Of a DNA stretch of 64,000 bases, positions 43,609 through 51,792 are shown piece by piece. Numbering within the stretch: position 1 is the first letter of the stretch; the number at the start of each line of letters is the position of its first letter. The DNA is from an uncultured Ruminococcus sp. (GTDB lineage: Bacteria > Bacillota > Clostridia > Lachnospirales > Lachnospiraceae): NCBI GenBank assembly GCA_900541505.1, contig UQKK01000005.1, positions 76,763 through 140,762 of the forward strand, in the 5' to 3' direction. A program made the position numbers and the translations under genes. Under the pieces are notes generated by a model. The model saw only the letters and a program-made list of their open reading frames with translations. It did no database searches and was not told the DNA's origin.

Positions 43609-45433
43609 AGGTATGGGACCGGGAAGGATGCGCGGCGGCATGCCGGGCGACAAGGCAAAGGATTTCAAAGGGACCCTGAAAAAGTTAATCCGCTATATGA
43701 GTGTGTTTAAGGTGCAGATGCTGTTTGTCCTTATCTTCGCTGTGTGCGGGACCATATTCAATATTGTGGGACCGAAGATACTAGGCAAGGCGACCACCGA
43801 GATTTTTAACGGTCTGGTGAGTAAAGTGTCCGGCGGCAGCGGCATGGATTTCGGAAAAATCGGGCAGATACTTCTGACGGTGCTCTGCCTGTATCTTGTC
43901 AGCGCGCTGTGTACGTTCATACAGGGAATCCTCATGACCGGGGTCTCCCAGAAGACAACCTACCGGCTGCGGAAGGAGATTTCCGAGAAGATTAACCGCA
44001 TGCCGATGAATTATTTTGATACCAAACCGGTGGGCGAAGTGCTCTCCCGCGTGACCAACGATATCGATACGCTGGGACAGAGCTTAAACCAGAGCGCTAC
44101 CCAGCTTATCACCTCCGTGACAACCATGATTGGTGTGCTTGTCATGATGCTGTCCATCAGCCCGCTGATGACGATTGTGGCGCTCTTGATACTGCCGGTA
44201 TCTGTGGGGCTCCTCTCCTTTGTGATGAAGCACTCCCAGAGATATTTCCGGGCGCAGCAGGCGTATCTGGGAAATGTAAACGGACAGGTGGAAGAGGTAT
44301 ACAGCGGGCACAATATCATTAAGGCGTTCAACAAAGAGGAAGATGTTATCGATACCTTCAATGAGACCAACGGAAAACTCTATGATTCTGCATGGAAATC
44401 CCAGTTTTTCTCAGGTATGATGATGCCCATCATGCAGTTCATCGGAAATCTGGGCTATGTGGCAGTGGCAATTTTGGGAGGATATCTAGCAATCAAAAAG
44501 ACCATTGAAGTGGGAGATATCCAGTCCTTTATTCAGTATGTGAGAAACTTTACCCAGCCAATCCAGCAGATTGCGCAGGTGTCCAACATGCTGCAGCTCA
44601 CCACAGCGGCGTCCGAGAGAGTGTTTGAATTTCTGGAGGAGGATGAGGAAGACCAGACGGCAGCACATCCGGTCAGCGTGGAAGGGCTTAAGGGAAATGT
44701 GGAGTTTGACCATGTGCATTTCGGGTACAACCCGGATAAAATCATCATCAATGATTTCTGCGCGAATGTAAAAGAAGGGCAGAAGATTGCCATCGTGGGA
44801 CCGACCGGAGCCGGAAAGACGACCATGATAAAACTTTTGATGCGCTTCTATGATGTGAACAGCGGGGCAATCAAGATTGACGGGCACGATGTGCGGGACT
44901 TCAACCGCAGTGAGCTGAGGGAGATGTTTGGCATGGTGCTCCAGGACACATGGCTGTTCCACGGTTCCATCCGGGATAATATCCGCTACGGCAAATTAGA
45001 AGCCACGGACGAGGAAGTTATCGCCGCGGCGAAGGCGGCGCATGTACACCGTTTTGTGCAGACTCTGCCGGGCGGTTACGATATGGAATTGAACGAGGAG
45101 GCAAGCAATGTCTCCCAGGGACAGAAGCAGCTTCTCACAATCGCCAGGGCAATCCTGGCGGACCCGAAAATCCTTATCCTGGATGAGGCGACCAGTTCCG
45201 TGGATACAAGGACAGAGGTGCTCATCCAGAAGGCGATGGATAACCTGATGAAGGGCAGAACAAGTTTCATCATCGCCCACAGGCTTTCCACCATTCGGGA
45301 TGCGGATTTGATTCTCGTCATGAAGGACGGGGATATTGTAGAGCAGGGAACCCACGATGAGCTCATCGCGCAGAACGGGTTCTATGCGGACCTCTACAAT
45401 TCACAGTTTGAGAAAACCACGGATGTGGCATAA
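43601..45433 (+). CDS. ABC exporter half-transporter with catalytic ATPase site (heterodimer partner)
   Basis: A 610-residue type IV ABC exporter subunit with six helices (about residues 30-330) and an ATPase domain. Walker A is GPTGAGKTT (about 400), Walker B is ILDEATSSVD with the catalytic Glu, and the switch His is intact (IIAHRLS), whereas the signature is altered (NVSQGQKQ instead of LSGGQ). The two subunits are thus complementary: this one gives Walker A/B and the His to the active site, while the partner gives the good signature. A basic N-terminus (MGPGRMRGGMPGDK) precedes the first helix. A terminator follows at 45469. Confidence 0.93.
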   Translation: MSRGMGPGRMRGGMPGDKAKDFKGTLKKLIRYMSVFKVQMLFVLIFAVCGTIFNIVGPKILGKATTEIFNGLVSKVSGGSGMDFGKIGQILLTVLCLYLVSALCTFIQGILMTGVSQKTTYRLRKEISEKINRMPMNYFDTKPVGEVLSRVTNDIDTLGQSLNQSATQLITSVTTMIGVLVMMLSISPLMTIVALLILPVSVGLLSFVMKHSQRYFRAQQAYLGNVNGQVEEVYSGHNIIKAFNKEEDVIDTFNETNGKLYDSAWKSQFFSGMMMPIMQFIGNLGYVAVAILGGYLAIKKTIEVGDIQSFIQYVRNFTQPIQQIAQVSNMLQLTTAASERVFEFLEEDEEDQTAAHPVSVEGLKGNVEFDHVHFGYNPDKIIINDFCANVKEGQKIAIVGPTGAGKTTMIKLLMRFYDVNSGAIKIDGHDVRDFNRSELREMFGMVLQDTWLFHGSIRDNIRYGKLEATDEEVIAAAKAAHVHRFVQTLPGGYDMELNEEASNVSQGQKQLLTIARAILADPKILILDEATSSVDTRTEVLIQKAMDNLMKGRTSFIIAHRLSTIRDADLILVMKDGDIVEQGTHDELIAQNGFYADLYNSQFEKTTDVA

Positions 45434-45468
45434 CGAATAGACAGAGAAAGACAATTTATACAATGTGT

Positions 45469-45507
45469 CAGAGGAGGAGGGCGAAATGCTCCCTCCTCTG
45501 CATTTGT
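45469..45507 (+). terminator. Terminator after the ABC exporter operon
   Basis: cagaggaggagg pairs with ctccctcctctg around a short loop, followed by catttgtt. Confidence 0.75.
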
Positions 45508-45673
45508 TATCGGGACAAAATCGCGGCAAAACTCCCTGTTTTCACGTTTACAAAGTTGTGGTAGAATAGAAAAGATAGAACGGTAAATCCCGGCAGAGAA
45601 ACGGGCGCCCCGTCACATACCGCAATGGACAGCGCCTGTATCGGGAAAGGGAATAGGAAAAGGAGAAAGAACA

Positions 45674-46198
45674 TTGGGACTGACGCATTTTGATGAGAAC
45701 GGCAGAGCCGTCATGGTGGATGTGACGGAGAAGAATGTTACCAGACGCGAGGCACAGGCACAGGGCAGGATTCTCGTAAGCCGGGAAGTCTTTTCCGCTA
45801 TCCAGGCGGGGACCATCGGCAAGGGGGACGTCTTAAGCGTGGCGGCTACAGCGGGCATCATGGGGGCGAAGCGGACGGCGGATTTGATTCCCATGTGTCA
45901 TATTCTTCCCCTTAGCAGCTGCAAAATCAATTTTGAGATGGACGCCGAAGCGTGCGCCGTGTATTGTACCTGTACCGTGAAGGTGGAGGGCAGAACCGGT
46001 GTGGAGATGGAAGCGCTCACCGGGGTGAGCGTGGCGCTTCTGACAGTCTACGACATGTGCAAGGCTCTGGATAAGACCATGGAGATTGGAGAAATCTACC
46101 TTGTGAGAAAATTCGGGGGCAAGAGCGGAGAAGTAAGAAATGTAAGAGAGAACAGCCGCTGCTGCTCGGCTAAGGGACCGGAGATTGATATTTTATAG
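45674..46198 (+). CDS. moaC: Cyclic pyranopterin monophosphate synthase MoaC
   Basis: A 174-residue MoaC, which with MoaA makes cyclic pyranopterin monophosphate in molybdenum cofactor synthesis. Conserved pieces are the N-terminal LTHFDENGRAVMVDV, AATAGIMGAKRTADLIPMCHILPLSSC and the KFGGKSG loop near the end. It begins at TTG 45674, seven bases after aggaga. It is the only cofactor-synthesis gene in the window and would serve the molybdenum hydroxylase at 13-16.7 kb. The C-terminal tail past the usual domain (ENSRCCSAKGPEIDIL) is short. A folded leader of about 100 bases precedes it. Confidence 0.95.
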   Translation: MGLTHFDENGRAVMVDVTEKNVTRREAQAQGRILVSREVFSAIQAGTIGKGDVLSVAATAGIMGAKRTADLIPMCHILPLSSCKINFEMDAEACAVYCTCTVKVEGRTGVEMEALTGVSVALLTVYDMCKALDKTMEIGEIYLVRKFGGKSGEVRNVRENSRCCSAKGPEIDIL

Positions 46199-46259
46199 AA
46201 GCCTGTCCTGCAGACTCTCTGCGGGAGAGAAAAGAGGGAATTAAAAAAGGGTTATCGGT

Positions 46260-47189
46260 ATGAAAAAGTGGAAATATGCGGTTCTGACCGTTCTTTTGGG
46301 GCTGGCGTGTGTGTTTAGCGCGACAGGCTGCGGACTGGTCGGCAAAGACGCAAAAGAGACCATGGCAGAGCAAAAAAGCAGCGGGGAAGGCACGCAGGCG
46401 GACAAAAAGGAAACGAAGAGCAAAGCAGAAGAGGAAGTTCCCACCTATACATTTGTGGATGTTTTAGGGCAGCGCTATGAGGCGGAACTTCTGGAAGATA
46501 TGCCGATGTGCAGTTATGATTACGCCAACCTGACCGAGAAGGACGGGTATAAGTATTATGTGGATGAGGAGCAGGGCATTTCCTCTGTCCTGGGTATCGA
46601 TGTATCCGAGTTCCAGGGCGATATCGACTGGGCGAAGGTGAAGGAAGCGGGAATCGAGTTTGTCATCATCCGCCTCGGATACCGGGGCTATGGGGAAGAG
46701 GGAAAACTGGTCCTGGATGCCAATTTTGAGAAAAACATAGAGGGCGCAAAGGCAGCAGGTCTTGAGACCGGCGTTTATTTCTTCTCTCAGGCGGTCTCCG
46801 ATGCGGAGGCGAAAGAGGAGGCAGACTTTGTCCTCTCACACATTGAGGGGCATACGCTGACCATGCCCGTGGTCTTTGACACCGAAGAAATCAAAGGGGA
46901 CACCGCAAGGACAGATGAGAATACGAGGGAGCGCTTTACAGACAACTGCATCGTATTCTGCGACGCCATAGAGGAAGCCGGATACGACACGATGATTTAC
47001 GCCAACATGAAATGGATGGCGTTTACGCTGAATCTAGAGAGACTCACCGGGTACGATTTCTGGTATGCGGATTATGAAGCGAAGCCCCAGTGCCCCTATC
47101 CGTTTGCGATGTGGCAGTACACAGAGACGGGAAGTGTGCCGGGGATTGAGGGAAATGTAGATTTGAATATATGGTTTGTGGAGGAGTAA
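46260..47189 (+). CDS. GH25 family lysozyme-like lipoprotein
   Basis: A 309-residue lipoprotein with a glycoside hydrolase 25 (muramidase) domain. The signal peptide ends in SATGC with the lipidated cysteine at residue 22, and a Lys/Glu-rich linker follows. The catalytic domain starts at LGIDVSEFQGDIDW (about residue 116) and has the acidic pair in VVFDTEEI (about 201-208). GH25 enzymes cut the glycan strand of peptidoglycan, so this is probably a surface cell-wall hydrolase. It starts at ATG after aaaaaggg. It is followed two bases later by prmA, but shares no function with it. Confidence 0.92.
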   Translation: MKKWKYAVLTVLLGLACVFSATGCGLVGKDAKETMAEQKSSGEGTQADKKETKSKAEEEVPTYTFVDVLGQRYEAELLEDMPMCSYDYANLTEKDGYKYYVDEEQGISSVLGIDVSEFQGDIDWAKVKEAGIEFVIIRLGYRGYGEEGKLVLDANFEKNIEGAKAAGLETGVYFFSQAVSDAEAKEEADFVLSHIEGHTLTMPVVFDTEEIKGDTARTDENTRERFTDNCIVFCDAIEEAGYDTMIYANMKWMAFTLNLERLTGYDFWYADYEAKPQCPYPFAMWQYTETGSVPGIEGNVDLNIWFVEE

Positions 47190-47191
47190 AC

Positions 47192-48145
47192 ATGAAGTGG
47201 AATAAGTTTCGTTTGAAGACAACCACCGAGGCGGAGGATATCATCAGCAGCATGCTCATGGATTTGGGAATCCAGGGCGTGGAGATTGAGGATAAGATTC
47301 CCTTGAGCCAGTCGGAGAAAGAGCAGATGTTCGTGGATATCCTGCCGGAGACAAAAGCGGATGACGGCGTGGCGTATATCAGCTTTTATCTGGAGGAAGA
47401 GGAGGACAAAGAAGAAATCCTTGCCAGAGTGAAAACCGAACTGGAGGAGATTCGCGCCTATGCCAACCCGGGGGAATGTAGCATTGAGGAATCCCAGACA
47501 GAAGATGTGGACTGGGTGAATAACTGGAAACAGTATTTCCATCAGTTCTATGTGGACGATATCCTCATCATCCCCTCGTGGGAGGAGGTGAAGCCGGAGG
47601 ATGCGGACAAGCTGGTCATCCACATCGACCCCGGCACAGCGTTCGGGACAGGCATGCACGAGACGACCCAGCTCTGTATCCGGCAGATTCGCAAGTTTGT
47701 CCATCCTGACACGAAAATTCTCGATGTGGGCTGCGGCAGCGGTATCCTCGGCATGCTGGCGCTGAAATTTGGCGCCTCCTACAGTGTGGGGACAGACTTA
47801 GACCCCTGCGCGATTGAGGCGACCCATGAAAACATGGAGGTAAACGGGATTGCAAAGGACCGCTATGAGGTGATGATTGGCAATCTCATTGACGATAAAG
47901 AGGTGCAGGACAAAGTGGGATATGAGTGTTACGATATCGTGGCGGCGAATATCCTCGCTGACGTGCTCACCGAGCTGACCCCGGTCATTGTACACCAGTT
48001 GAAAAAGGGCGGTATCTACATCACCAGCGGCATCATCGATGACAAAGAACAGACAGTGGTGGACGCGGTGAAAAAGGCAGGACTGGAAGTGCAAAGTGTG
48101 ACATACCAGGGCGAGTGGGTCTGCGTGACCGCCAGAAAGAATTGA
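47192..48145 (+). CDS. prmA: Ribosomal protein L11 methyltransferase
   Basis: A 317-residue PrmA, which trimethylates ribosomal protein L11. The N-terminal L11-binding domain (residues 1-60) leads to the SAM-binding domain with GTAFGTGMHETTQLC and ILDVGCGSGILGMLA (about residues 175-189), then the VAANILADVLTEL motif. Length is typical (about 310). It starts at ATG 47192 behind gtggaggag. It is followed by rsmE, as in many Bacillota. Confidence 0.95.
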   Translation: MKWNKFRLKTTTEAEDIISSMLMDLGIQGVEIEDKIPLSQSEKEQMFVDILPETKADDGVAYISFYLEEEEDKEEILARVKTELEEIRAYANPGECSIEESQTEDVDWVNNWKQYFHQFYVDDILIIPSWEEVKPEDADKLVIHIDPGTAFGTGMHETTQLCIRQIRKFVHPDTKILDVGCGSGILGMLALKFGASYSVGTDLDPCAIEATHENMEVNGIAKDRYEVMIGNLIDDKEVQDKVGYECYDIVAANILADVLTELTPVIVHQLKKGGIYITSGIIDDKEQTVVDAVKKAGLEVQSVTYQGEWVCVTARKN

Positions 48146-48155
48146 GAGGATACGT

Positions 48156-48893
48156 ATGCAGCATTTTTTTGCAGAGCCTTCCTGTATCAGGGAGAATCAG
48201 ATTTATATTGAAGGAAGCGATTTCAATCACATGAAAAATGTCCTTCGCATGAAGGCGGGGGAGGATGTCAGCGTCAGCGATGGATGCGGGAATACCTACC
48301 TCTGCTGTGTGGGAAAGTATGAAAAAGACCGGGCGGTCGTGGATATACTGAAAAAAATGGAACAGGACACAGAGCTTTCCGCAAAGCTGTATCTCTTTCA
48401 GGGGCTTCCCAAGAGCGACAAGATGGATTTCATTGTGCAGAAGGCGGTGGAACTGGGTGCCTGTGAGGTGATTCCCGTTAAGACGGCGCGCAGCATCGTG
48501 AAATTGGATGAGAAGAAGGGACGAAAGAAGACAGAGCGCTGGAACCTCATCGCCAAAAGTGCGGCGGAGCAGTCGGGCAGAGGAATCATACCTGAGGTGA
48601 CGAATATTTTAAGCTGGAAGGAAGCGCTTCAGAGGGCAGGAGAGATGGATGTCCTCTTGATTCCCTACGAACTGGCGGAGGGGATGAAGGAGACAAAAGC
48701 CATATTTTCTTCTATCCGCGCCGGGCAGTCGGTGGGAATCTTCATCGGACCGGAGGGCGGCTTCGAGAGCCGGGAGGTGGAAGAGGCGTGCGAGGCAGGA
48801 GCGCTTTCCGTCACTCTGGGAAGAAGGATACTGCGCACCGAGACAGCCGGGCTTGCCGTATTGTCCGTATTGATGTATCATCTGGAAGAGTAA
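48156..48893 (+). CDS. rsmE: 16S rRNA (uracil-1498-N3)-methyltransferase
   Basis: A 245-residue SPOUT-class RNA methyltransferase of the RsmE family, methylating U1498 of 16S rRNA. The N-terminal PUA-like domain covers about residues 1-70. The knotted SAM site is visible as SVGIFIGPEGGFESREVEEA and VTLGRRILRTETAGLAVLSVLMYH. Length is typical (about 245). It starts behind agagga 10 bases after prmA, so the two are one translation-maintenance operon. Confidence 0.95.
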   Translation: MQHFFAEPSCIRENQIYIEGSDFNHMKNVLRMKAGEDVSVSDGCGNTYLCCVGKYEKDRAVVDILKKMEQDTELSAKLYLFQGLPKSDKMDFIVQKAVELGACEVIPVKTARSIVKLDEKKGRKKTERWNLIAKSAAEQSGRGIIPEVTNILSWKEALQRAGEMDVLLIPYELAEGMKETKAIFSSIRAGQSVGIFIGPEGGFESREVEEACEAGALSVTLGRRILRTETAGLAVLSVLMYHLEE

Positions 48894-48936
48894 TATCATA
48901 ATTTAATAGTAAGATTCAAGTAAAGGAAATTGTATC

Positions 48937-50094
48937 ATGGAAGTTTATTTAGATAACTCTGCCACTACCCGATGCTACCGGGAGGTGGGAGAGCTGGTGT
49001 ATAAAATCATGTGCCAGGATTACGGAAATCCTTCCTCCCTGCACAAAAAAGGAGTGGAGGCAGAGCACTATGTCAGGGAATCCAAAGAGCGGCTGGCAAA
49101 GATACTGAAAGTCGCCCCCAAGGAAATCTTCTTCACTTCCGGAGGGACGGAGAGCGACAATCTGGCGCTCATCGGATGTGCGAGAGCCAACCGCCGCATG
49201 GGAAACCACCTCATTACGACCTCCATCGAGCATCCGGCGATTTTAAATACGATGCGCTATCTGGAGGAGGAAGAGGGATTCCGGGTAACCTATCTCCCTG
49301 TGGACGAGAATGGAAGGATTCGCTTAAGCGATTTGAGAGAGGCGCTGTGCAAAGAGACCATCTTAGTGTCCGTCATGTATGTGAACAATGAGATTGGCTC
49401 CGTCCAGCCTATCGAGGAAGCGGCAAAGCTGGTGAAACGCTTTAATCCGCGCATCCTTTTCCACTCCGATGCCGTACAGGGCTTCGGGAAATACCACATT
49501 TATCCGAAGCGGATGGGGATTGACCTGTTAAGCGTGAGCGCGCACAAAATCCACGGTCCCAAGGGAGTGGGATTTCTCTATATCAACGAGAAAGTGAAGA
49601 TACAGCCGATTCTTTTCGGAGGCGGACACCAGAAAAATATCCGTTCCGGTACGGAAAATGTGCCGGGGATTGCCGGCCTTGGACTTGCCTCTGTGCTGAT
49701 ATACCAGGATTTGGACATGAAGGTGGCGCTCATGCGGGAGCTGAAACGGTATTTTATCGAAGGCGTGTCCCAGATAGAGCATACTACAGTCCACGGGCTG
49801 ACGGACGAGAACAGCGCTCCCCATATCATCAGCGTGGGCGTGGCGGGCGTGCGCAGTGAAGTCCTGCTGCACGCTCTGGAGGATAAGGGTATCTGCGTTT
49901 CCTCCGGCTCGGCATGTTCCTCCAACCATCCGTCGGTGAGCGGGGTATTGAGAGGCATTGGCACCTCCAAAGAGTACCTGGAGGGGACGCTGCGGTTCAG
50001 CATGTCAGAGTTTACGACAAAAGAAGAAATTGACTATACACTGGAAACACTATATAATTGTGTACCGACACTTCGCAGATATACAAGACGGTAG
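48937..50094 (+). CDS. Cysteine desulfurase (NifS/IscS-like)
   Basis: A 385-residue pyridoxal-phosphate cysteine desulfurase that supplies persulphide sulphur. It begins MEVYLDNSATTRC, has FTSGGTESDNLAL (about residues 65-77), the PLP lysine in SAHKIHGPKGVGF (about 206), and the active-site cysteine in SSGSACSSNHPS (about 327). Length and motifs match the group near thiI and mnmA. It directly precedes thiI (25-base gap), so it is the probable sulphur donor for 4-thiouridine in tRNA. Confidence 0.95.
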   Translation: MEVYLDNSATTRCYREVGELVYKIMCQDYGNPSSLHKKGVEAEHYVRESKERLAKILKVAPKEIFFTSGGTESDNLALIGCARANRRMGNHLITTSIEHPAILNTMRYLEEEEGFRVTYLPVDENGRIRLSDLREALCKETILVSVMYVNNEIGSVQPIEEAAKLVKRFNPRILFHSDAVQGFGKYHIYPKRMGIDLLSVSAHKIHGPKGVGFLYINEKVKIQPILFGGGHQKNIRSGTENVPGIAGLGLASVLIYQDLDMKVALMRELKRYFIEGVSQIEHTTVHGLTDENSAPHIISVGVAGVRSEVLLHALEDKGICVSSGSACSSNHPSVSGVLRGIGTSKEYLEGTLRFSMSEFTTKEEIDYTLETLYNCVPTLRRYTRR

Positions 50095-50119
50095 AGAGGA
50101 TTCTACAAAGGAGAGAGAA

Positions 50120-51301
50120 ATGGAATTTCATTCATTTTTGATTAAATACGGAGAAATTGGAATCAAGGGAAAGAACCGCTATCTGTTCGAGGATGCGCTC
50201 ATCCGACAGATACGGTTCGCTTTGAAAGACGTGGACGGAAGCTTTAACGTACACAAATGCCATGGGAGAGTCTATGTGGACTGTGAGGGCAGCTATGACT
50301 ATGAGGACACTGTGGAGAGCTTAAAGAGAGTCTTCGGCATCGTGGGTATCTGTCCGGTGGTGCGCATCGAGGATAGGGGCTTTGAGGAGCTGAAAAAAGA
50401 GGTCCTGCATTTTGTCGACGAGATGTATCCTGAGAAGGATAAAACCTTCAAAGTGGAGGCGAGACGGGCAAAGAAGCAGTATCCCATGAATTCCATGGAA
50501 ATCAACTGTGAGCTGGGCGGCGTGATTTTAGATGCCTTCCCGAAAATGAAGGTGGATGTGCACGACCCGGATATCCGTCTGAATGTGGAAATCCGGGAGG
50601 AAATCTATCTGTACTCCGAAATTATACCGGGACCGGGCGGCATGCCGGTGGGTACCAACGGAAGCGCCATGCTTTTGCTCTCCGGCGGGATTGACAGCCC
50701 GGTTGCCGGATATATGGTTGCCAAACGGGGCGTGGAGCTGGAGGCAACGTATTTTCACGCGCCGCCCTACACCAGTGAGCGGGCAAAAGAAAAGGTGGTG
50801 GACCTGGCAAGGCTGGTCTCCAGATACGCCGGACCTATCAAGCTGCATGTGGTGAATTTCACAGACATCCAGCTCTATATCTATGAACAGTGCCCCCACG
50901 AAGAACTGACCATTATCATGAGGCGCTATATGATGAAGATAGCGGAGCATTTCGCGAAGAAGGACGGCTGTCTCGGTCTGGTGACCGGGGAGAGTATCGG
51001 TCAGGTGGCGAGCCAGACCATGCAGAGCCTGGCTGTGACGAACGCGGTGTGCACCATGCCGGTGTACCGCCCGCTGATTGGTTTTGACAAGAAGGAAATC
51101 GTGGAGATTTCGGAGAAAATCGATACCTACGAGACATCCATCCAGCCCTACGAGGACTGCTGTACGATTTTCGTGGCAAAGCATCCGGTGACGAAACCGA
51201 TTCTGGAGCGGATTGAAAAGTCCGAGGAAAATTTAAAAGAGAAGATTGACGAATTGTTCCGTCAAGCAGTGGAGACTGCAGAGGTGATACAGGTAAAATA
51301 A
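50120..51301 (+). CDS. thiI: tRNA 4-thiouridine synthase ThiI (short form)
   Basis: A 393-residue ThiI, which adenylates U8 of tRNA and replaces oxygen by sulphur. The N-terminal ferredoxin-like and THUMP domains cover about residues 1-165, the PP-loop is LLSGGIDSPVAGY (about 187-199), and EDCCTIFVAKHP follows near residue 343. There is no C-terminal rhodanese domain, as usual for Bacillota, where a dedicated cysteine desulfurase (the gene just upstream) provides sulphur. The ATG at 50120 follows aaaggagag; an upstream in-frame start lies inside the previous gene. Confidence 0.95.
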   Translation: MEFHSFLIKYGEIGIKGKNRYLFEDALIRQIRFALKDVDGSFNVHKCHGRVYVDCEGSYDYEDTVESLKRVFGIVGICPVVRIEDRGFEELKKEVLHFVDEMYPEKDKTFKVEARRAKKQYPMNSMEINCELGGVILDAFPKMKVDVHDPDIRLNVEIREEIYLYSEIIPGPGGMPVGTNGSAMLLLSGGIDSPVAGYMVAKRGVELEATYFHAPPYTSERAKEKVVDLARLVSRYAGPIKLHVVNFTDIQLYIYEQCPHEELTIIMRRYMMKIAEHFAKKDGCLGLVTGESIGQVASQTMQSLAVTNAVCTMPVYRPLIGFDKKEIVEISEKIDTYETSIQPYEDCCTIFVAKHPVTKPILERIEKSEENLKEKIDELFRQAVETAEVIQVK

Positions 51302-51335
51302 CCGATGTAAGGCGGAAAGACTGGAATCAGACCGA

Positions 51336-51388
51336 TGAGACGGCACGGACGTAAGACGGATCTCTGTGCGCTATGTGCCGTCTTAAAA
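51336..51388 (+). terminator. Terminator after thiI
   Basis: The arms gagacggcac and gtgccgtctt enclose an internal, partly paired region and are followed by aaaaagg. It closes the desulfurase-thiI unit. Confidence 0.65.
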
Positions 51389-51399
51389 AGGCGAAAGGC

Positions 51400-51436
51400 A
51401 GAAAAAAGGCTGCCTCATAAGAGACAGCCTTCTGCG
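51400..51436 (-). terminator. Terminator of the HPr-like gene
   Basis: On the minus strand, aaggctg and cagcctt form a stem around gtctcttatgag, followed by tttttt (the a-run at 51403-51409 on the plus strand). Confidence 0.8.
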
Positions 51437-51445
51437 TATTCCAAA

Positions 51446-51676
51446 TTAGATGATGTATGGCTCAAGAGCCTTCATAATATCGTCCAAATCTCCGTCTGCG
51501 TGGATGTTTAAATCAATCGGCTTGGAAAGGTCCAAACTGAAAATACCCATAATTGATTTGGCATCTATTACATATCTTCCGGATACTAAATCGAAGTCAT
51601 TATCGTACTTTGTAATCTCATTCACGAATGACTTTACCTTGTCGATAGAATTTAAAGAAATCTGTACAGTCTTCAT
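51446..51676 (-). CDS. HPr-like phosphocarrier-fold protein lacking the catalytic histidine
   Basis: A 76-residue protein of the HPr/Crh fold. The helix that carries the regulatory serine is well kept (DAKSIMGIFSLDL, Ser 41 in the place of HPr Ser46), as is the short C-terminal beta-strand and helix. The phosphoacceptor histidine motif GLHARP of true HPr is missing: the matching N-terminal segment reads SLNSIDKVKSF. It cannot pass phosphate in the sugar phosphotransferase chain, but could act as a CcpA co-repressor when Ser 41 is phosphorylated, as Crh does in Bacillus. It is a lone gene with its own terminator. Confidence 0.85.
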   Translation of the reverse strand: MKTVQISLNSIDKVKSFVNEITKYDNDFDLVSGRYVIDAKSIMGIFSLDLSKPIDLNIHADGDLDDIMKALEPYII

Positions 51677-51792
51677 GTTACCATCCCTCCTTGATATACA
51701 TACTGCAGGTCCCTTTGGAACCCTAACTATATTCTACGGGATGGTACTTTAAAAGTCAAGAAACAAAGAAGGAAAAAGCAGGAAAATATAAG

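Noticed and set aside
45580..45655. Molybdenum-cofactor riboswitch before moaC
   Set aside because: Some stems can be drawn, but the conserved blocks of the known Moco RNA motif are not visible; kept only as a low-interest structured leader.
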